A stretch of 30,565 nucleotides of DNA from Welwitschia mirabilis (lineage: Eukaryota > Gnetophyta > Gnetopsida > Welwitschiales), in contig JBOZIK010000001.1 of the NCBI GenBank assembly GCA_051453625.1, forward strand, positions 218,866,854 to 218,897,418, given 5' to 3'. Below are positions 11,241 through 21,330 of the stretch, piece after piece. Within the stretch, counting starts at the first letter, position 1; each line of letters begins with the position of its first letter. Under the pieces are notes generated by a model that searched no databases, was not told where the DNA came from, and worked only from the letters and a program-made list of their open reading frames with translations. A program made the position numbers and the translations under genes.

Positions 11241-11490
11241 TGATTATCTTCAAGAATGGTATGAAAATAAATCTTGAAAGAGGTACATAGTCATAGTTTA
11301 ACTAGTTTTTGCAAAAGGTTTATCAATATTTCAATAATATTTGCGTGTACATCTCAGCTAGTAAAGAAATATACAATTTTTATATGGAATAATGAAGCAA
11401 ATTTGACATTTCAATAACTTAATATGAGTATTACCATATAAGCTATTCTCCCCCTTTTATATTTTAGTAAAAAAATTTAAGTACTATGTG
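11210..11490 (+). repeat. Left copy of a near-duplicate flanking the 100-N gap at 11491
   Basis: This matches 11591-11867 almost throughout, with scattered substitutions and small indels (for example ttacttagag versus ttccttggag). Both copies encode the same RT/connection segment and both end at ...aagtactatgtg, so the left copy stops exactly where the N run starts. Confidence 0.9.
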
Positions 11491-11590
11491 NNNNNNNNNN
11501 NNNNNNNNNNNNNNNNNNNNNNNNNNNNNNNNNNNNNNNNNNNNNNNNNNNNNNNNNNNNNNNNNNNNNNNNNNNNNNNNNNNNNNNNNN
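11491..11590. other. Assembly gap, exactly 100 N
   Basis: This is a placeholder-length gap flanked by a direct near-duplicate of about 280 bp. Confidence 0.97.
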
Positions 11591-12045
11591 TTTGAATAAC
11601 TCAAACACACATTCCTTGGAGTGATGATCTTCAAGAATGGTATGAAAATAAATCTTGAAAGAAGTGCATAGTCATAGTTTAACTAGTTTTTGCAAAACGT
11701 TTATCAAGATTTCAATAATATTTGCGCATACATGTTAGCTAGTATAAAGAAATATAAAATTTTTAAATGGAATAATGAAGCAAATTTGACATTTCAAAAT
11801 ATGAGTATTACCATATAAGCTATTCTCCCTCTTCTATATTTTAGTAAAAAAATTTAAGTACTATGTGATGCTAGTGGAGAATCTATTTATGGAGTTCTTA
11901 ATCATGAAAGTAAGCCCATCACTTTATTTAGAATAATTTGAATGAAACTAAGTAAAAGTATTCAACTTATGAAAACTAATTATATGCTACTTTGTAAGCT
12001 TTTGAAAACTTGAAGGAATTATTATTTATACTTACTTCTTTACAT
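11591..12045 (+). pseudogene. pol: RT end, connection and RNase H of the chromovirus-like element
   Basis: The part after the gap repeats the RT end (FLGVMIFKNGMKI, usual FLG.VIS..G...D). It continues through the connection domain (KKYKIFKWNNEANLTFQNM, usual K...F.W..E.E.AF..LK). RNase H starts at 11864 with CDASGESIYGVLNHESKPIT, so the first catalytic Asp is intact, followed by remnants of the FSEKLN..K..YS.Y..E..A...AL..W..YL segment to about 12045. The usual TDH..L motif cannot be recognised with confidence, because the sequence then changes to repeat copy A. Confidence 0.82.
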
Positions 12046-12088
12046 TTTAGATCCTCTAGTAGATTAATATATTTTTAAGGCTATACAT

Positions 12089-12156
12089 ATCATATTTGTA
12101 ATTAATTTATTACTAATCATGTTTATAGATTCATTATTAAAATTATTATCAAAAAG
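12089..12156. repeat. Left copy of a 68-bp duplicate flanking the 100-N gap at 12157
   Basis: This matches 12257-12324 with two mismatches over 68 bases, and the left copy ends exactly at the gap. Confidence 0.95.
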
Positions 12157-12256
12157 NNNNNNNNNNNNNNNNNNNNNNNNNNNNNNNNNNNNNNNNNNNN
12201 NNNNNNNNNNNNNNNNNNNNNNNNNNNNNNNNNNNNNNNNNNNNNNNNNNNNNNNN
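12157..12256. other. Assembly gap, exactly 100 N
   Basis: The gap is flanked on both sides by the same 68-bp sequence. Confidence 0.97.
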
Positions 12257-12324
12257 ATCATATTTGTAATTAATTTATTACTAATCATATTTATAGATTA
12301 ATTATTAAAATTATTATCAAAAAG
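12257..12324. repeat. Right copy of the 68-bp gap-flanking duplicate
   Basis: It begins immediately after the N run and matches 12089-12156. Open frames crossing this gap on either strand are artefacts of N translation. Confidence 0.95.
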
Positions 12325-12390
12325 TATTGATTTGTGTTATTTTGATTTTAGAACAGCCCAACATATCTAGACCTTGTTGAAGTCAGACTA

Positions 12391-12403
12391 GCTTATGATA
12401 CTA
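12391..12403 (-). promoter_or_regulatory. Candidate decayed primer-binding site of copy A (initiator-Met type)
   Basis: The minus strand reads tagtatcataagc against the common plant PBS tggtatcagagc. The equivalent position in copy B (21491-21479) reads tagtgttatgagc. Each site differs from the consensus at different bases, as expected if both descend from it. Confidence 0.4.
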
Positions 12404-13549
12404 GCATTACTGTCAAATCTTTAGTGCCATTAACATTATGGAGTAAAGTGAGTTTCACAAAGACCGAAAAGATAATTAGATGATAAGTTATCAAATTAAC
12501 CTTATAGAGTAATGCTAAGCCAATTTATGATAATTAAGAACTACATATATAATATCCTATCATCCAAGAAAATCTATCCATGATCATCTATTAATTATAA
12601 GGATATATCCATGGATATCTCCAACCTTAAGGAGAAACATAAAAGATCAACCTAGCTCAAGGGCTAAACATGTTATCCTTTGATCAATCATGATTGATAC
12701 AATACCTTGGAGTTCAACTTCACAAGAGTGCCATTCATCATTATGCATCGAGACTTTTTCATTCCAAAATTCCAATGACTATAATAAGCACTCCTCTCAT
12801 CATGATATTTTAAGTCTCCTTTCTGCCTCCTTGGAAATAAGCAAATGACTATTTTATTTGGGATATATCATACTTTACCTTAAAATTGATCTATGATTTA
12901 GTATTCTCTAGAGTGATTGCATTGTTAATGAACATGATTTGATTTATGATGGAATTTGCTTTAGTTTTTCACCTTCACTTCAATTAAGATTAGTAGTTAT
13001 GCAATAATATTTTTTGATGTTTCTTTTTACTTGTTTAGTATAATTAAAATATTTTATATGGTTTAGATCATTGATAAGTTAGTAGATGATATATTTCACG
13101 CTATCTTAGTGTTTTTCTAGATTTCATTGAAGAGATAACATTTCTATAGTTGTATTTATTTTACATTTAGAATTTATAGAATAATAATTTATTGTCTATC
13201 TAGAAGACTAAGTTATACTTAGTAAATTGTCTCTTATCTGGCTAAGGTTTTCATGATAGATCATCTTATGAATAGTTATTGCTAATTCACAAGATGAGAA
13301 ATTAATTTAATTAAATACATTTATTAATTATTTTTTAGAAACTCCTTACACTAATAGTCTACCTGTCAAACATTCATTAATCTTGTAACTACTGAAATAC
13401 CTTTATAGTTTCTATTAGAGGATAATAATTGGGATTACCTAGATTATAATAGAATCCCTAATTTTTTATCTAAAACTACTATCTATACCTTAATCACTAG
13501 GGAACCTCTTTTATAGATCATAATCTATTATAGAATTTAAGGTGTAGTA

Positions 13550-14290
13550 AATTATTGACATTATTACTAGGGATTGTAATTGGTATTTCTTGGCTTGCTA
13601 AGAACCACTTTTCTATGAATTATTTTACTTAATTTCCTAATATCTATATTACAATTTTTTTTGGTTATATGTTTTATAGGAAATATGTAGATCTAAAGCA
13701 TAGGAGCATGGATCTATAGACATTTACTTTAAATCTCTATTTGGTAGGACACTTCTATTTAAGAAATATTTATCTGTGTTTTACCTTTCTTAGCTGTAGT
13801 GTGGATGGATTTATTACCTTTTCCAACACTCCAGAAACTTATCTGTGTGTTTTACTATGAGCATGTACTAGCATTTATGTGGATAAAAATTATAGAACCT
13901 GAAATTTTTTTCGTTAGATTTCCTATGTTAATTTATGTAATTTTTTAAAATTATTTGTTATTCATTTTCTATAATGAAAAATGTGCAACTTGACCACTGT
14001 TACCATTATGCTGACGTTGTCATATTTTCTCTATTTTCATTTGTTATTTGGTTTGCAAATTATGTATTTTAATAAATTATATTACTTTCCATTATCATTC
14101 TATTGTAAAAACATTTAATCTTAACATCTCATGCATCATTGGATTAGATATACTATTTATTACCTTTGTAGGAAAATTAATAAATAACCATCATACCAAC
14201 CACTTATAAATAACTTTATCATTGAATTTAATAAAGGCTACTTATAATTTTCATTTTAGACTCATGAAACTTCCACTAAGAACTCCTTTA
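13550..14290. other. AT-rich stretch without gene
   Basis: No protein motif was found. A short imperfect repeat occurs at about 13768 and 13837 (acttatctgtg-ttttac). This could be the LTR or leader of the following Athila remnant, but no LTR end or PBS was found. Confidence 0.4.
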
Positions 14291-14394
14291 ATATTCTTCT
14301 ATCTAAGTTAATAATGATTAAACTAGGAAAAAAATTATTTATCAAGAGTAACCTTGGATAACTTTGAAGGAATTATAAGAACTTAAGTGTTTAG

Positions 14395-14580
14395 TTATAC
14401 TTCTCTTGTGTGCTTCTATAACCCTCACATGAATAGAGATGAAATAAAACTAATAGTCATTGGTTTATTGCCTAACTTCTATGACTTAGATTTTGAATAT
14501 CCATATGAACACTTATAAGAATCTAAAGTCTTAATTTCAATTATAGGGAATTAATGTGAAGTAGCTAAGATGAAACTCTT
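14395..14580 (+). pseudogene. gag: Possible gag fragment of the Athila-type remnant
   Basis: The frame contains SLVCFYNPHMNRDEIKLIVI, then GLLPNFYDLDFEYPYEHL and, after a stop, KLFSFSLEKK. This resembles gag segments of large plant gypsy elements (P.M...E....F...L...YD.L........L...G..IE). The match is in pattern only. Confidence 0.4.
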
Positions 14581-15940
14581 CTCATTTTCTTTAGAAAAAA
14601 AAACAAAGTCTATGTTATACAAATTAAAACTATGTTCTACAAGATCACAAAAAGATTTTTTGCATGAATTTTAAAAAATCAAACTAAGAAAAAAATCAAT
14701 AAACTTGGGAGAAAAATCATGGTTTTCTAGAAAAGACAAATAAACCTTCTATAAGGTAGTTGCATGCTTTAAATATTTATTAAAAATATTTTGATCACAT
14801 AATTTTGATCATACAAGCTCCATCCAAATGACCTAAAATTGACACAGGATTAGTTGACAATAGTAGACAAGATGAAAGCAGTTTATTTCAATTAATAAGA
14901 GTCAGTGGGTTAGAGAAAAGAGGGAGAGCTAGAGACTATTGAGCTTCTTATATAAGAAACTAAGTTCAAAAAATAAGAAATCAATTAAAATGATGAGTAG
15001 TAGGAATTTCACATTTAAAGAGATAGGTGAAATGTTGAAAACCATGAAAAACGTAAGTATAAGCTTTAAACATTGTAATAGATCGAAACGCGAAGATCAG
15101 TACTAGGTTAAAAAATCATAAGTCACCTAAACATAAGACAATTAATGAAAGAGCTATATGAGTCCTTTGTACTTTTGATGACTAGAAAATTAGTGAGTGC
15201 CCTTCTATTCCTATCTATAGATATGTATTAATTGAATAAGTGAGCATCATACAAGCTAAGGGATCCTTTTTAGGATAATAATAATAACCACCTTAGAAAC
15301 TATCATTTTCTTATGGATATTCTTTTAGGGTGAATAGAAGAAACCACCCTTTTCCCCCCTCATGGAAAACCTCATAGAATAAAGCATCTATCTCATTCTC
15401 ATAGAAACTAATCAACCTTAGAAATATCACTATAGAAAGCTTAGAAATAATTTATGAATGCTTAGTTGGCTACTAATAATAAACAAGCTAAAATTGATAT
15501 CTAAACAACTAAAACTCTTCAACGTCTAGAATAAGAAATGAATTGGATTTCATAAGATACAACCTACATATTGAGTACATGTAATGAGATAGAAAATAAT
15601 AAGTTTCTAGCCATCTATTACCAATCTAGAGGTTGTAAACACTATTGAACAGCTAAGGAAGCTTAAGAGAGTTAATGTTATATGACTTAGAATTGGTATT
15701 AAGATTAATAAACATGTCCAACCACCTAGATATTACCCTTTTACTTCTAACCCTTTAGCTTAGATCAACGTTGAAATTAAGAAAATAAAGAGGATGATGT
15801 AGAAAAATTTAGATGTGAGAGTTACAAAAATTTCTATTTCCTAAATTCCTTACATTGTTAGGGAAGAAACAACTTGAAAAGGAATACCTAAAAATATTTA
15901 AGAAAGTTAAGGTTAATATTCTACTTTAAATGATATCAAG

Positions 15941-16460
15941 CAAGTCTTTTCTTATGCTAAGTTCCTTAAAATTGTGTGCATAGTAAAGAAAAAATCTTTC
16001 TTAGTCTAACAAGTAAGTATTATAGGTTACAAATACTTTCACCAAAGTTTAGAGGTCCTTATTCCCTAATTATTTCATGTGTTATTAGAAATTGAAAAAT
16101 AGATAAAGAGAGAGAGCCTTTCTAGACTTACTGACTAGCATGAAGCTAATGCCCTATTTACTATGCAAAGAATTCGGATTAGAAGAACTAAAGGGAAAAA
16201 AATGACATTGTAATTTATTAACAACCAATCAAGTTATCCACCAAAATAATAAAATATGTTCTTGTATAGGTTAATGAATTTTACTACCAAATAGATTTTT
16301 TAATCTTAGAATGAAAGAGAATCTTAAGTTATTTCTCCTTATCTTAACATAACCATTACTAGTCACCTCTAATGGCCTTAACAATTATATAAATGGGATA
16401 TTAAATATGTCATTTAAAAATATGATTATGGAAAGATACGTCTTCAATACATCCAGAAAA
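15941..16460 (+). pseudogene. pol: Retropepsin-like aspartic protease of an Athila-type element, active site lost
   Basis: In order across two frames: SYAKFLK near 15960 (usual SYAKF.K..L..KRK); PKFRGPYSLIISCVIRN near 16037-16087 (usual PKLKDPGSFTIPC.IGN); DLLTSMKLMPYLLCKEFGLE at 16125-16184, where the family has DLGASVNLMPYS..KKLGLG; then ELKGKKMTL, a TAA for Gln at 16211-16213, and FINNQSSYP (usual LQLADRS.KYP). Next comes VLV-stop-VNEFYYQIDFLIL (usual VLVKVDKFYFPVDFVVL) and finally TSNGLNNYINGILNMSF (usual TSNALINCRNG.M.LSFGN). The catalytic D-T/S-G core reads D-L-L-T, so the essential Gly is gone even though Asp remains. The domain order and fit make the identification firm. Confidence 0.88.
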
Positions 16461-16471
16461 AAAAGGTTCTC

Positions 16472-16669
16472 ATGGATGACTTTAAAGTAATAGACTCAAT
16501 TAGAACCAATGAACTAGCACTTACTTATGATATTACTTTAAAAAACTTATACCTTGATAATAACATTCATATGAAAATTATTGCACCTATTTACCTCATC
16601 TTACTACATAATTTAAGACATCACAAATATTTTAGTAAATTTGTATGTAAGTGGATTAGATATTTTTAA
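16472..16669 (+). pseudogene. Protease-to-RT linker remnant of the Athila-type element
   Basis: An open stretch of 65 codons starts MDDFKVIDSIRTNE directly after the protease tail. Plant Athila polyproteins have an acidic linker here (..DD..EVDFIE.L....), and DDFKVIDSI fits it. It is open by chance retention rather than as a gene: it lacks its own promoter or homologous family and sits in frame order behind a broken protease. Confidence 0.5.
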
Positions 16670-17529
16670 GTAGAAAAATTATTTCCTCATAGTGATATTA
16701 AGATTTTGAGCATTAATAGTAACTGCTTCTTTAAAATCAATGTTCAAAGACTTTTTTCATAAATTTATTCCCCTAGGCAATGACTTCAATCCTTTTTAAC
16801 ATAGAATTATCAGTAATAAAAATTAACAAAAAGGTTAAATTTGGTATTGTTTAAGATATTAACTCATAACAATGTTAAGTCCTAGATTTTAGTCTTAATT
16901 AAAAACTTAAATTATGGTAAGTATGTGGTTCACTTACTTTAGCTCATAAGACTTCAATCCTCTAGTTACCTTCTAGTACTTGTTTGATTAGGGGCTGAGT
17001 TGATGAAGGGATTCTTAAGTAACTATTTTATCTTTTATCTTGCATATCATACCCAATATTTTACTTAGACTTTGAAGTTTCTTAGATATATTCATAAGAA
17101 TTCTTATATGCAAATGTCAATTTATTACCTTAAAGACATGGTTAGAGGCATTCATATGATATGGAAGGGGAAAAGGGTTGATATGTGTTTTCATGGGGAG
17201 AATACATATCATAAAGTCAAAAGACTAACATAGTACTCACTCATCTTAATAAGAAGAATAACATATGTAGACCTATTCATATTTTATTTGTATTATTAAG
17301 AAAATACATGTGCATATATAAAGACCTTCATATGAAAGATGTCCTATTTTTAGGGGAAAAACAAACTAGGAAGGGAAAAAAAGAAGTGCAAAAGACAAGT
17401 ACATGTTCACATGGGAAAGATACCTATTATTGAATACCTTCAATTTCATAGAGTAGATATATACTATATGTTATATACTTCATCTTTATAAGAAAGGTAC
17501 CTATTGTATAAGATGAAAACTTCTTTGTT
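16670..17529. other. AT-rich stretch without gene
   Basis: No RT or other domain was seen where the Athila pol should continue. The words cttcatatga and atgggga-a recur and may be further, more worn units of the tandem repeat that follows. Confidence 0.4.
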
Positions 17530-18047
17530 ATCATAACTCATTGTGGAGTTAACACATGTCTCTATTACGAATTACTCATAAAATCTAGAAAGCTATCATA
17601 GGATGCATTAGATATAATAGTTTTATAAAGTTAAAAACTATGTAACCATTACTTTTCATGGGGTTTAAGTAGACAGTGTATGGGTATACAAACACACATA
17701 TAGTTCTATAATCAAAACAAAAAAGAAAAAAAGAAAAAGAAAAAAGAAAGATATCATATGGGGATAGTGAACATTTTATATCATAAATACCTCTATAGTA
17801 TATTTACTTTATCAGAATAAGACTCTCTATAGAAGATCTCAATTTTCATAGAAAAAGATAAACATTATATAGTTTAATGTCCTTCATACCATTATGACCT
17901 ATTATGGAAATGAAGTCTATATTGGGAATTACTCATGAAAATGAGAAAATTGGCATGAGAATACATTGATTGTAATAATTTTAGAAATTGGAAGTTGTGT
18001 GAGCATAACTTTCCATAAAAAATAACTAGATAGTGTACAAAAATGTA
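17530..18047 (+). repeat. Diverged tandem duplication with a 357-bp offset
   Basis: About 17530-17690 aligns with 17887-18047. Landmarks keep one constant offset of 357: gaattactcat at 17570 and 17927, and aga-agtgta at 17671 and 18028. Identity looks like roughly two thirds. Sequence between the aligned blocks is more weakly similar, so the full unit may be about 357 bp. Confidence 0.6.
17711..17750. repeat. A/G-rich low-complexity tract
   Basis: A 40-base run of A and G, apart from two early T/C bases, sits between the two tandem units. In retroelements such a tract can be a polypurine tract, but no LTR start follows it. Confidence 0.7.
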
Positions 18048-18065
18048 GATATGTGTATCTTCATG

Positions 18066-18535
18066 ATTATAATTGAGCCAGAGGTGGAAATCTTTTTTAT
18101 TGCCATACTCATGATATATTTTAGCTTAGATATACTACATGGGATAAACTCATATTTATTTCTGATGACTTACTTCACTAATAAAAAAGTTAGAATATCT
18201 AACTTAATATACATATAATAAGGTTAGGTATGTATTTGGAAAAATATTTTTCCTTTGATGAAATCTTTCCTTCATTTTTGTAATGTTCTTATAGATATGA
18301 AGCAACTAAATAATAAGAATACATTGTAATGCTTATATACAAGAAGCTAGATTAAATATTATTATATTATTGTTTAAAGTATTAGTATAAATAAATATTT
18401 AGGATGAAAAGTTATTTTTTGTTCATCATCCTTTTTTCCCCTTTTTTTTGTTGTAGTAGAGTATACACCTTACTTAGGTAATAAAAAATTTAGAGCCTTA
18501 CCTACTTGATGGCACCATGGGTAATGCATTTTGAT
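18066..18535. other. AT-rich stretch without gene
   Basis: There is a T-rich tract at about 18428-18455 and short chance reading frames only. Confidence 0.4.
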
Positions 18536-18709
18536 GACTTAAACTACATTTATGAAAGTAGGTATGGTTTGTTATTAATTTTTATAATCAATTTTAAATT
18601 ATGTATGTAGTCTAAAATTAATGACAAACCATACCTACTTTCATAATTTAAAATTGATTATAAAAATTAATGACAAACCATACCTACTTTCATAAATGTA
18701 GTTTAAGTC
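18536..18709. repeat. Near-perfect 68-bp inverted repeat (hairpin), MITE-like or template-switch product
   Basis: The left arm 18536-18603 is the reverse complement of the right arm 18642-18709 at 67 of 68 positions, separated by 38 bases. A third copy of 33 bases (18614-18646) lies in the spacer and the start of the right arm, as a perfect direct copy of 18663-18695. A transcript would fold into a long hairpin. No terminal TA or other target duplication is obvious just outside the arms, which argues against a simple MITE. The single mismatch is T in the left arm where the other two copies imply C. Confidence 0.93.
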
Positions 18710-19490
18710 TTATTATAAATGAAAGATAAAATGCATAAAATCCAATTTTCATATCATTTTCTTTATTCGTATATCAAAAGGAACATATCAGAAAACACAA
18801 TTCTAATTTCATCCTTGATACATGTCACTTTTGATCTCATTTGTCTATCCTTCCATCTAAATCAATGGTCTATATTCATCATTACTTCTATAAAATTAGG
18901 TAGATCCTATTCCTTTTTGTCATAATTTTCATTGCCTTTACTAAGATCAAGCCATGCTAGAACTTCAATCAACCTCACTACATCAACCATGTAGGCTTCC
19001 ACTAATGCCATTGTTACATGTCCAATGTTACTTTTGTATTTTTATCAGTGTAAAGTTACTTACTTTACATACCTAATTTGACCACTTTCCACCCAGTTTG
19101 TATTCATGCTATAGCTTAATTCAAACAATAGTGCTACACTTTTCAATAGTGCCACTAGTCTATAAAAATCTTACAATTTATTATTAATGTTGTGTACATG
19201 CTTATGTTTCTTTGTTTCTAATTCTTTCTATAGATCTTCTTATTTCAAACTATATTGGAATCATTGAAATATTTCATAGCATCACCATTATTTACCAAAA
19301 CCTAGCACACTGCAATATATATTAGTAATGTGAACTAGAGAAACTAGAAATACCTAATGTAAAATATTGGAATAACCTATTGATGACTTAGAAATAGATG
19401 AACATTTATGCTCTATTCTTACCAAAATTAATGAAGAATATCTTAAAATTTTAGCTATATGTTATGACATTATTATAATATATTATGTAT
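18710..19490. other. Unannotated stretch with somewhat more balanced composition
   Basis: An open frame at 18719-18925 (68 codons, starting MKDKMHKIQFSYHF) has no recognisable domain and begins in the flank of the hairpin. I do not treat it as a gene. No repeat partner was found in the window. Confidence 0.3.
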
Positions 19491-19494
19491 TATT

Positions 19495-19970
19495 ATAAGC
19501 TAACTTTATGTTGCAGGTCAATTAGGTGGAGCTGTGCTACAAAAATAGAAAGCAGTTGTAACAACTAGACAGGTGGTATAAAAAGTGATAACAAACTCAC
19601 TACAATTGCACCTATAAATATGCACTACAGACAAGTCAAGAGGATCTTTTTGGAAGTCTTGGAGAAGAGCTGACAAGCAAGTTTAAGGTGAAGAGATCAT
19701 TTTGAGAGAACTGTAAAGTAACTTCCTAGNNNNNNNNNNNNNNNNNNNNNNNNNNNNNNNNNNNNNNNNNNNNNNNNNNNNNNNNNNNNNNNNNNNNNNN
19801 NNNNNNNNNNNNNNNNNNNNNNNNNNNNNTAACTTCCTAGCTATTGTGCCTATTGTTGATACAAGAAGTGGCTAATTATGGTATTTTATTGATAGTAATA
19901 CAATCTATGTTATTCTGAAAAGAATCTTGTATTACTAAGTGTGTAATTTGGAAAGATTGCATGCTATTAT
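19495..19970 (+). promoter_or_regulatory. Promoter- or LTR-like stretch with a TATA box
   Basis: A clear TATA box, tataaata, lies at 19613-19620. It is preceded by sequence resembling U3 regions (gttgtaacaactagacaggtgg) and followed by a less AT-rich leader such as gaggatctttttggaagtcttggagaag. Plant LTRs with a central TATA and such R/U5 sequence look like this, and so do gene promoters. A ttatgttgcag just before 19517 also looks like an intron acceptor. No coding sequence follows within reach. Three assembly gaps break the region. Confidence 0.35.
19730..19829. other. Assembly gap, exactly 100 N
   Basis: It is flanked by an identical 11-mer, taacttcctag, at 19719-19729 and 19830-19840. Confidence 0.97.
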
Positions 19971-20009
19971 CTTTTTGCTCTTAATATTGATATTAGCTAG
20001 AGTTAATAC

Positions 20010-20081
20010 TAAGATATTATATTAGTTAGGAGTAATTGATGCATATAATTTGGCTGTGTTTTCTTTGTTCTATTTACTTTT
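20010..20081. repeat. Left copy of a 72-bp duplicate flanking the 100-N gap at 20082
   Basis: It appears identical to 20182-20253 over 72 bases and ends at the gap. Confidence 0.95.
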
Positions 20082-20181
20082 NNNNNNNNNNNNNNNNNNN
20101 NNNNNNNNNNNNNNNNNNNNNNNNNNNNNNNNNNNNNNNNNNNNNNNNNNNNNNNNNNNNNNNNNNNNNNNNNNNNNNNNN
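20082..20181. other. Assembly gap, exactly 100 N
   Basis: Both sides carry the same 72 bases. Confidence 0.97.
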
Positions 20182-20253
20182 TAAGATATTATATTAGTTA
20201 GGAGTAATTGATGCATATAATTTGGCTGTGTTTTCTTTGTTCTATTTACTTTT
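20182..20253. repeat. Right copy of the 72-bp gap-flanking duplicate
   Basis: It starts at the first base after the gap and matches 20010-20081. Confidence 0.95.
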
Positions 20254-20377
20254 ATTTTCCCATTTCCTAGAAATTGTTGTTTATAAGTAGAGTAATTATT
20301 AGAACATCTTTTTGTTAAGAATAGTCATTCTTGACAAAGTATGTATCCTGATGAAATAAGAAAAGTCTTTATTAGAG

Positions 20378-20452
20378 TCAAAATCAGAAAAGTAAAGTCC
20401 ATATAAAAAATTAGTAATGATTGAAGTTTATGTGTGGTAATTTAATTGCATG
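20378..20452. repeat. Left copy of a 75-bp duplicate flanking the 100-N gap at 20453
   Basis: It matches 20553-20627 with three mismatches over 75 bases. Confidence 0.95.
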
Positions 20453-20552
20453 NNNNNNNNNNNNNNNNNNNNNNNNNNNNNNNNNNNNNNNNNNNNNNNN
20501 NNNNNNNNNNNNNNNNNNNNNNNNNNNNNNNNNNNNNNNNNNNNNNNNNNNN
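20453..20552. other. Assembly gap, exactly 100 N
   Basis: Both sides carry the same 75 bases, with three differences. Confidence 0.97.
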
Positions 20553-20627
20553 TCAAAATCAGAAAAGTAAACTTCATATAAAAAATTAGTAATGATTGAA
20601 GTCTATGTGTGGTAATTTAATTGCATG
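20553..20627. repeat. Right copy of the 75-bp gap-flanking duplicate
   Basis: It starts at the first base after the gap. Confidence 0.95.
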
Positions 20628-21330
20628 TTTTTCCAACATTTTATTAATGTGATCATTTCTATTTAAGTATTTTGTTGAAACTAGTTAACTATTTTATAGT
20701 ATTTTTAGTTAAATTATAGGCTTCTCACCTACTTTTCATAAGAAGTCAAGAAGTTTTATGCAAATTTATTCCTCTTATTTCTCTTTTTTTCATGATATAT
20801 GTAAATTTTTCCAATGCTAAGCCATAATTGTGTGTTTTATTTCTTAAATATATAATTATCTGTAACATTTTCTAATTTTCTAACTTAATTTAAAGAATGG
20901 GAGCAATGTGTAAATTGAATAGGGGTTGAAAATTAACATGCTTTTGTAAAACTTCACTAAAAGTTATGTGAATAATGTGGAAATTTACAACTTTTTTTTA
21001 ACTTAGAAAACTTTAAAATTGAAAATTTTGACTAAGGAGATGAGATACTTAGTGATTAATTTGAATGCTAACTTTTTAAATTACATACTCTAATCAAGTT
21101 TACTAGTATATAATTACTAGTTATGGATTCCTAGCCCAATGGTAAGCATAAATTCAATCATTAATATAGTACATGAACAAGGTATATGAAATTTTTGAAT
21201 GCTAAGATAGGATTTATTGCACTTCATTATAGAAATTTACTAAGGAAGTAGCAAATTCTTAGTTGAGGCATGTGTTTACACTTATATTTTTATATTTTAT
21301 AAACCTTAGCTTTAGTAAATTACTATATTT
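20628..21330. other. AT-rich stretch without gene
   Basis: No motif is recognised. Weak similarity to the sequence just left of copy A (12000-12063) begins near 21290, so the repeat may start slightly earlier than annotated. Confidence 0.35.

Larger units (their letters stand above)
9400..12045 (+). mobile_element. Decayed Ty3/gypsy retrotransposon remnant, chromovirus-like (CRM/Reina type)
   Basis: Ordered plus-strand blocks are gag (9400-9610), a post-protease linker (10230-10352), RT (10748-11240), connection and RNase H (11591-12045). No protease core, integrase or LTR was found. The left end is undefined, and the right end stops where repeat copy A begins (about 12064). The linker DVFPMIVCHLVLGKLWQFD and the RT block TKAITNIIIRYLFPIVRMD are typical of plant chromoviruses and differ from the Athila elements elsewhere in the window. 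The exact clade is inference. A 100-N gap with a duplicated flank interrupts the RT/RNase H part. Confidence 0.8.
12064..13549 (-). repeat. Interspersed repeat copy A, tentatively a minus-strand LTR with PBS and short internal piece
   Basis: This aligns along its length with 21331-22647 (copy B). Shared stretches include taaggcta-acata, tttgtgttatttt, gagtgcca-tcatcat, aattttaattaagatta and tttataga-catgat-type words. It has small indels, including a segment of about 18 bases absent from B near 12404-12421. Read on the minus strand, position 12403-12391 gives tagtatcataagc, close to the plant retroelement primer-binding site tggtatcagagc, followed by tagtctgacttcaacaagg. That would make 12404-13549 an LTR of about 1.15 kb and 12064-12390 the start of the internal region. 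Terminal TG/CA is not intact here. Homology and extent are seen; the LTR assignment is inference. Confidence 0.6.
14291..16669 (+). mobile_element. Decayed Athila-type Ty3/gypsy remnant, gag to protease linker
   Basis: A possible gag piece at about 14395-14580 is followed by a Lys/Gln-rich linker, a clear Athila-type retropepsin region (15941-16460) and the protease-RT linker to 16669. No RT, RNase H or integrase follows; beyond 16669 the sequence is unrelated AT-rich DNA. All blocks are on the plus strand. The missing pol could have been deleted or displaced by later insertion. Confidence 0.75.

Noticed and set aside
12064-12301. Overlapping open frames on both strands around 12.1-12.3 kb
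   Set aside because: They cross a 100-N gap and read the same 68-bp duplicate twice.
14395-14580. Treating the FYDLDFEYPYEHL segment as firm Athila gag
   Set aside because: It matches gypsy gag only in pattern; it is annotated at low confidence rather than used as lineage evidence.
18536-18709. Interpretation of the inverted repeat as a rho-independent terminator or CRISPR repeat
   Set aside because: The arms are far too long, the context is plant nuclear DNA and there are no spacers.
18719-18925. 68-codon plus-strand frame after the hairpin
   Set aside because: No domain, no support from context, and a length easily reached by chance; kept only as a remark.
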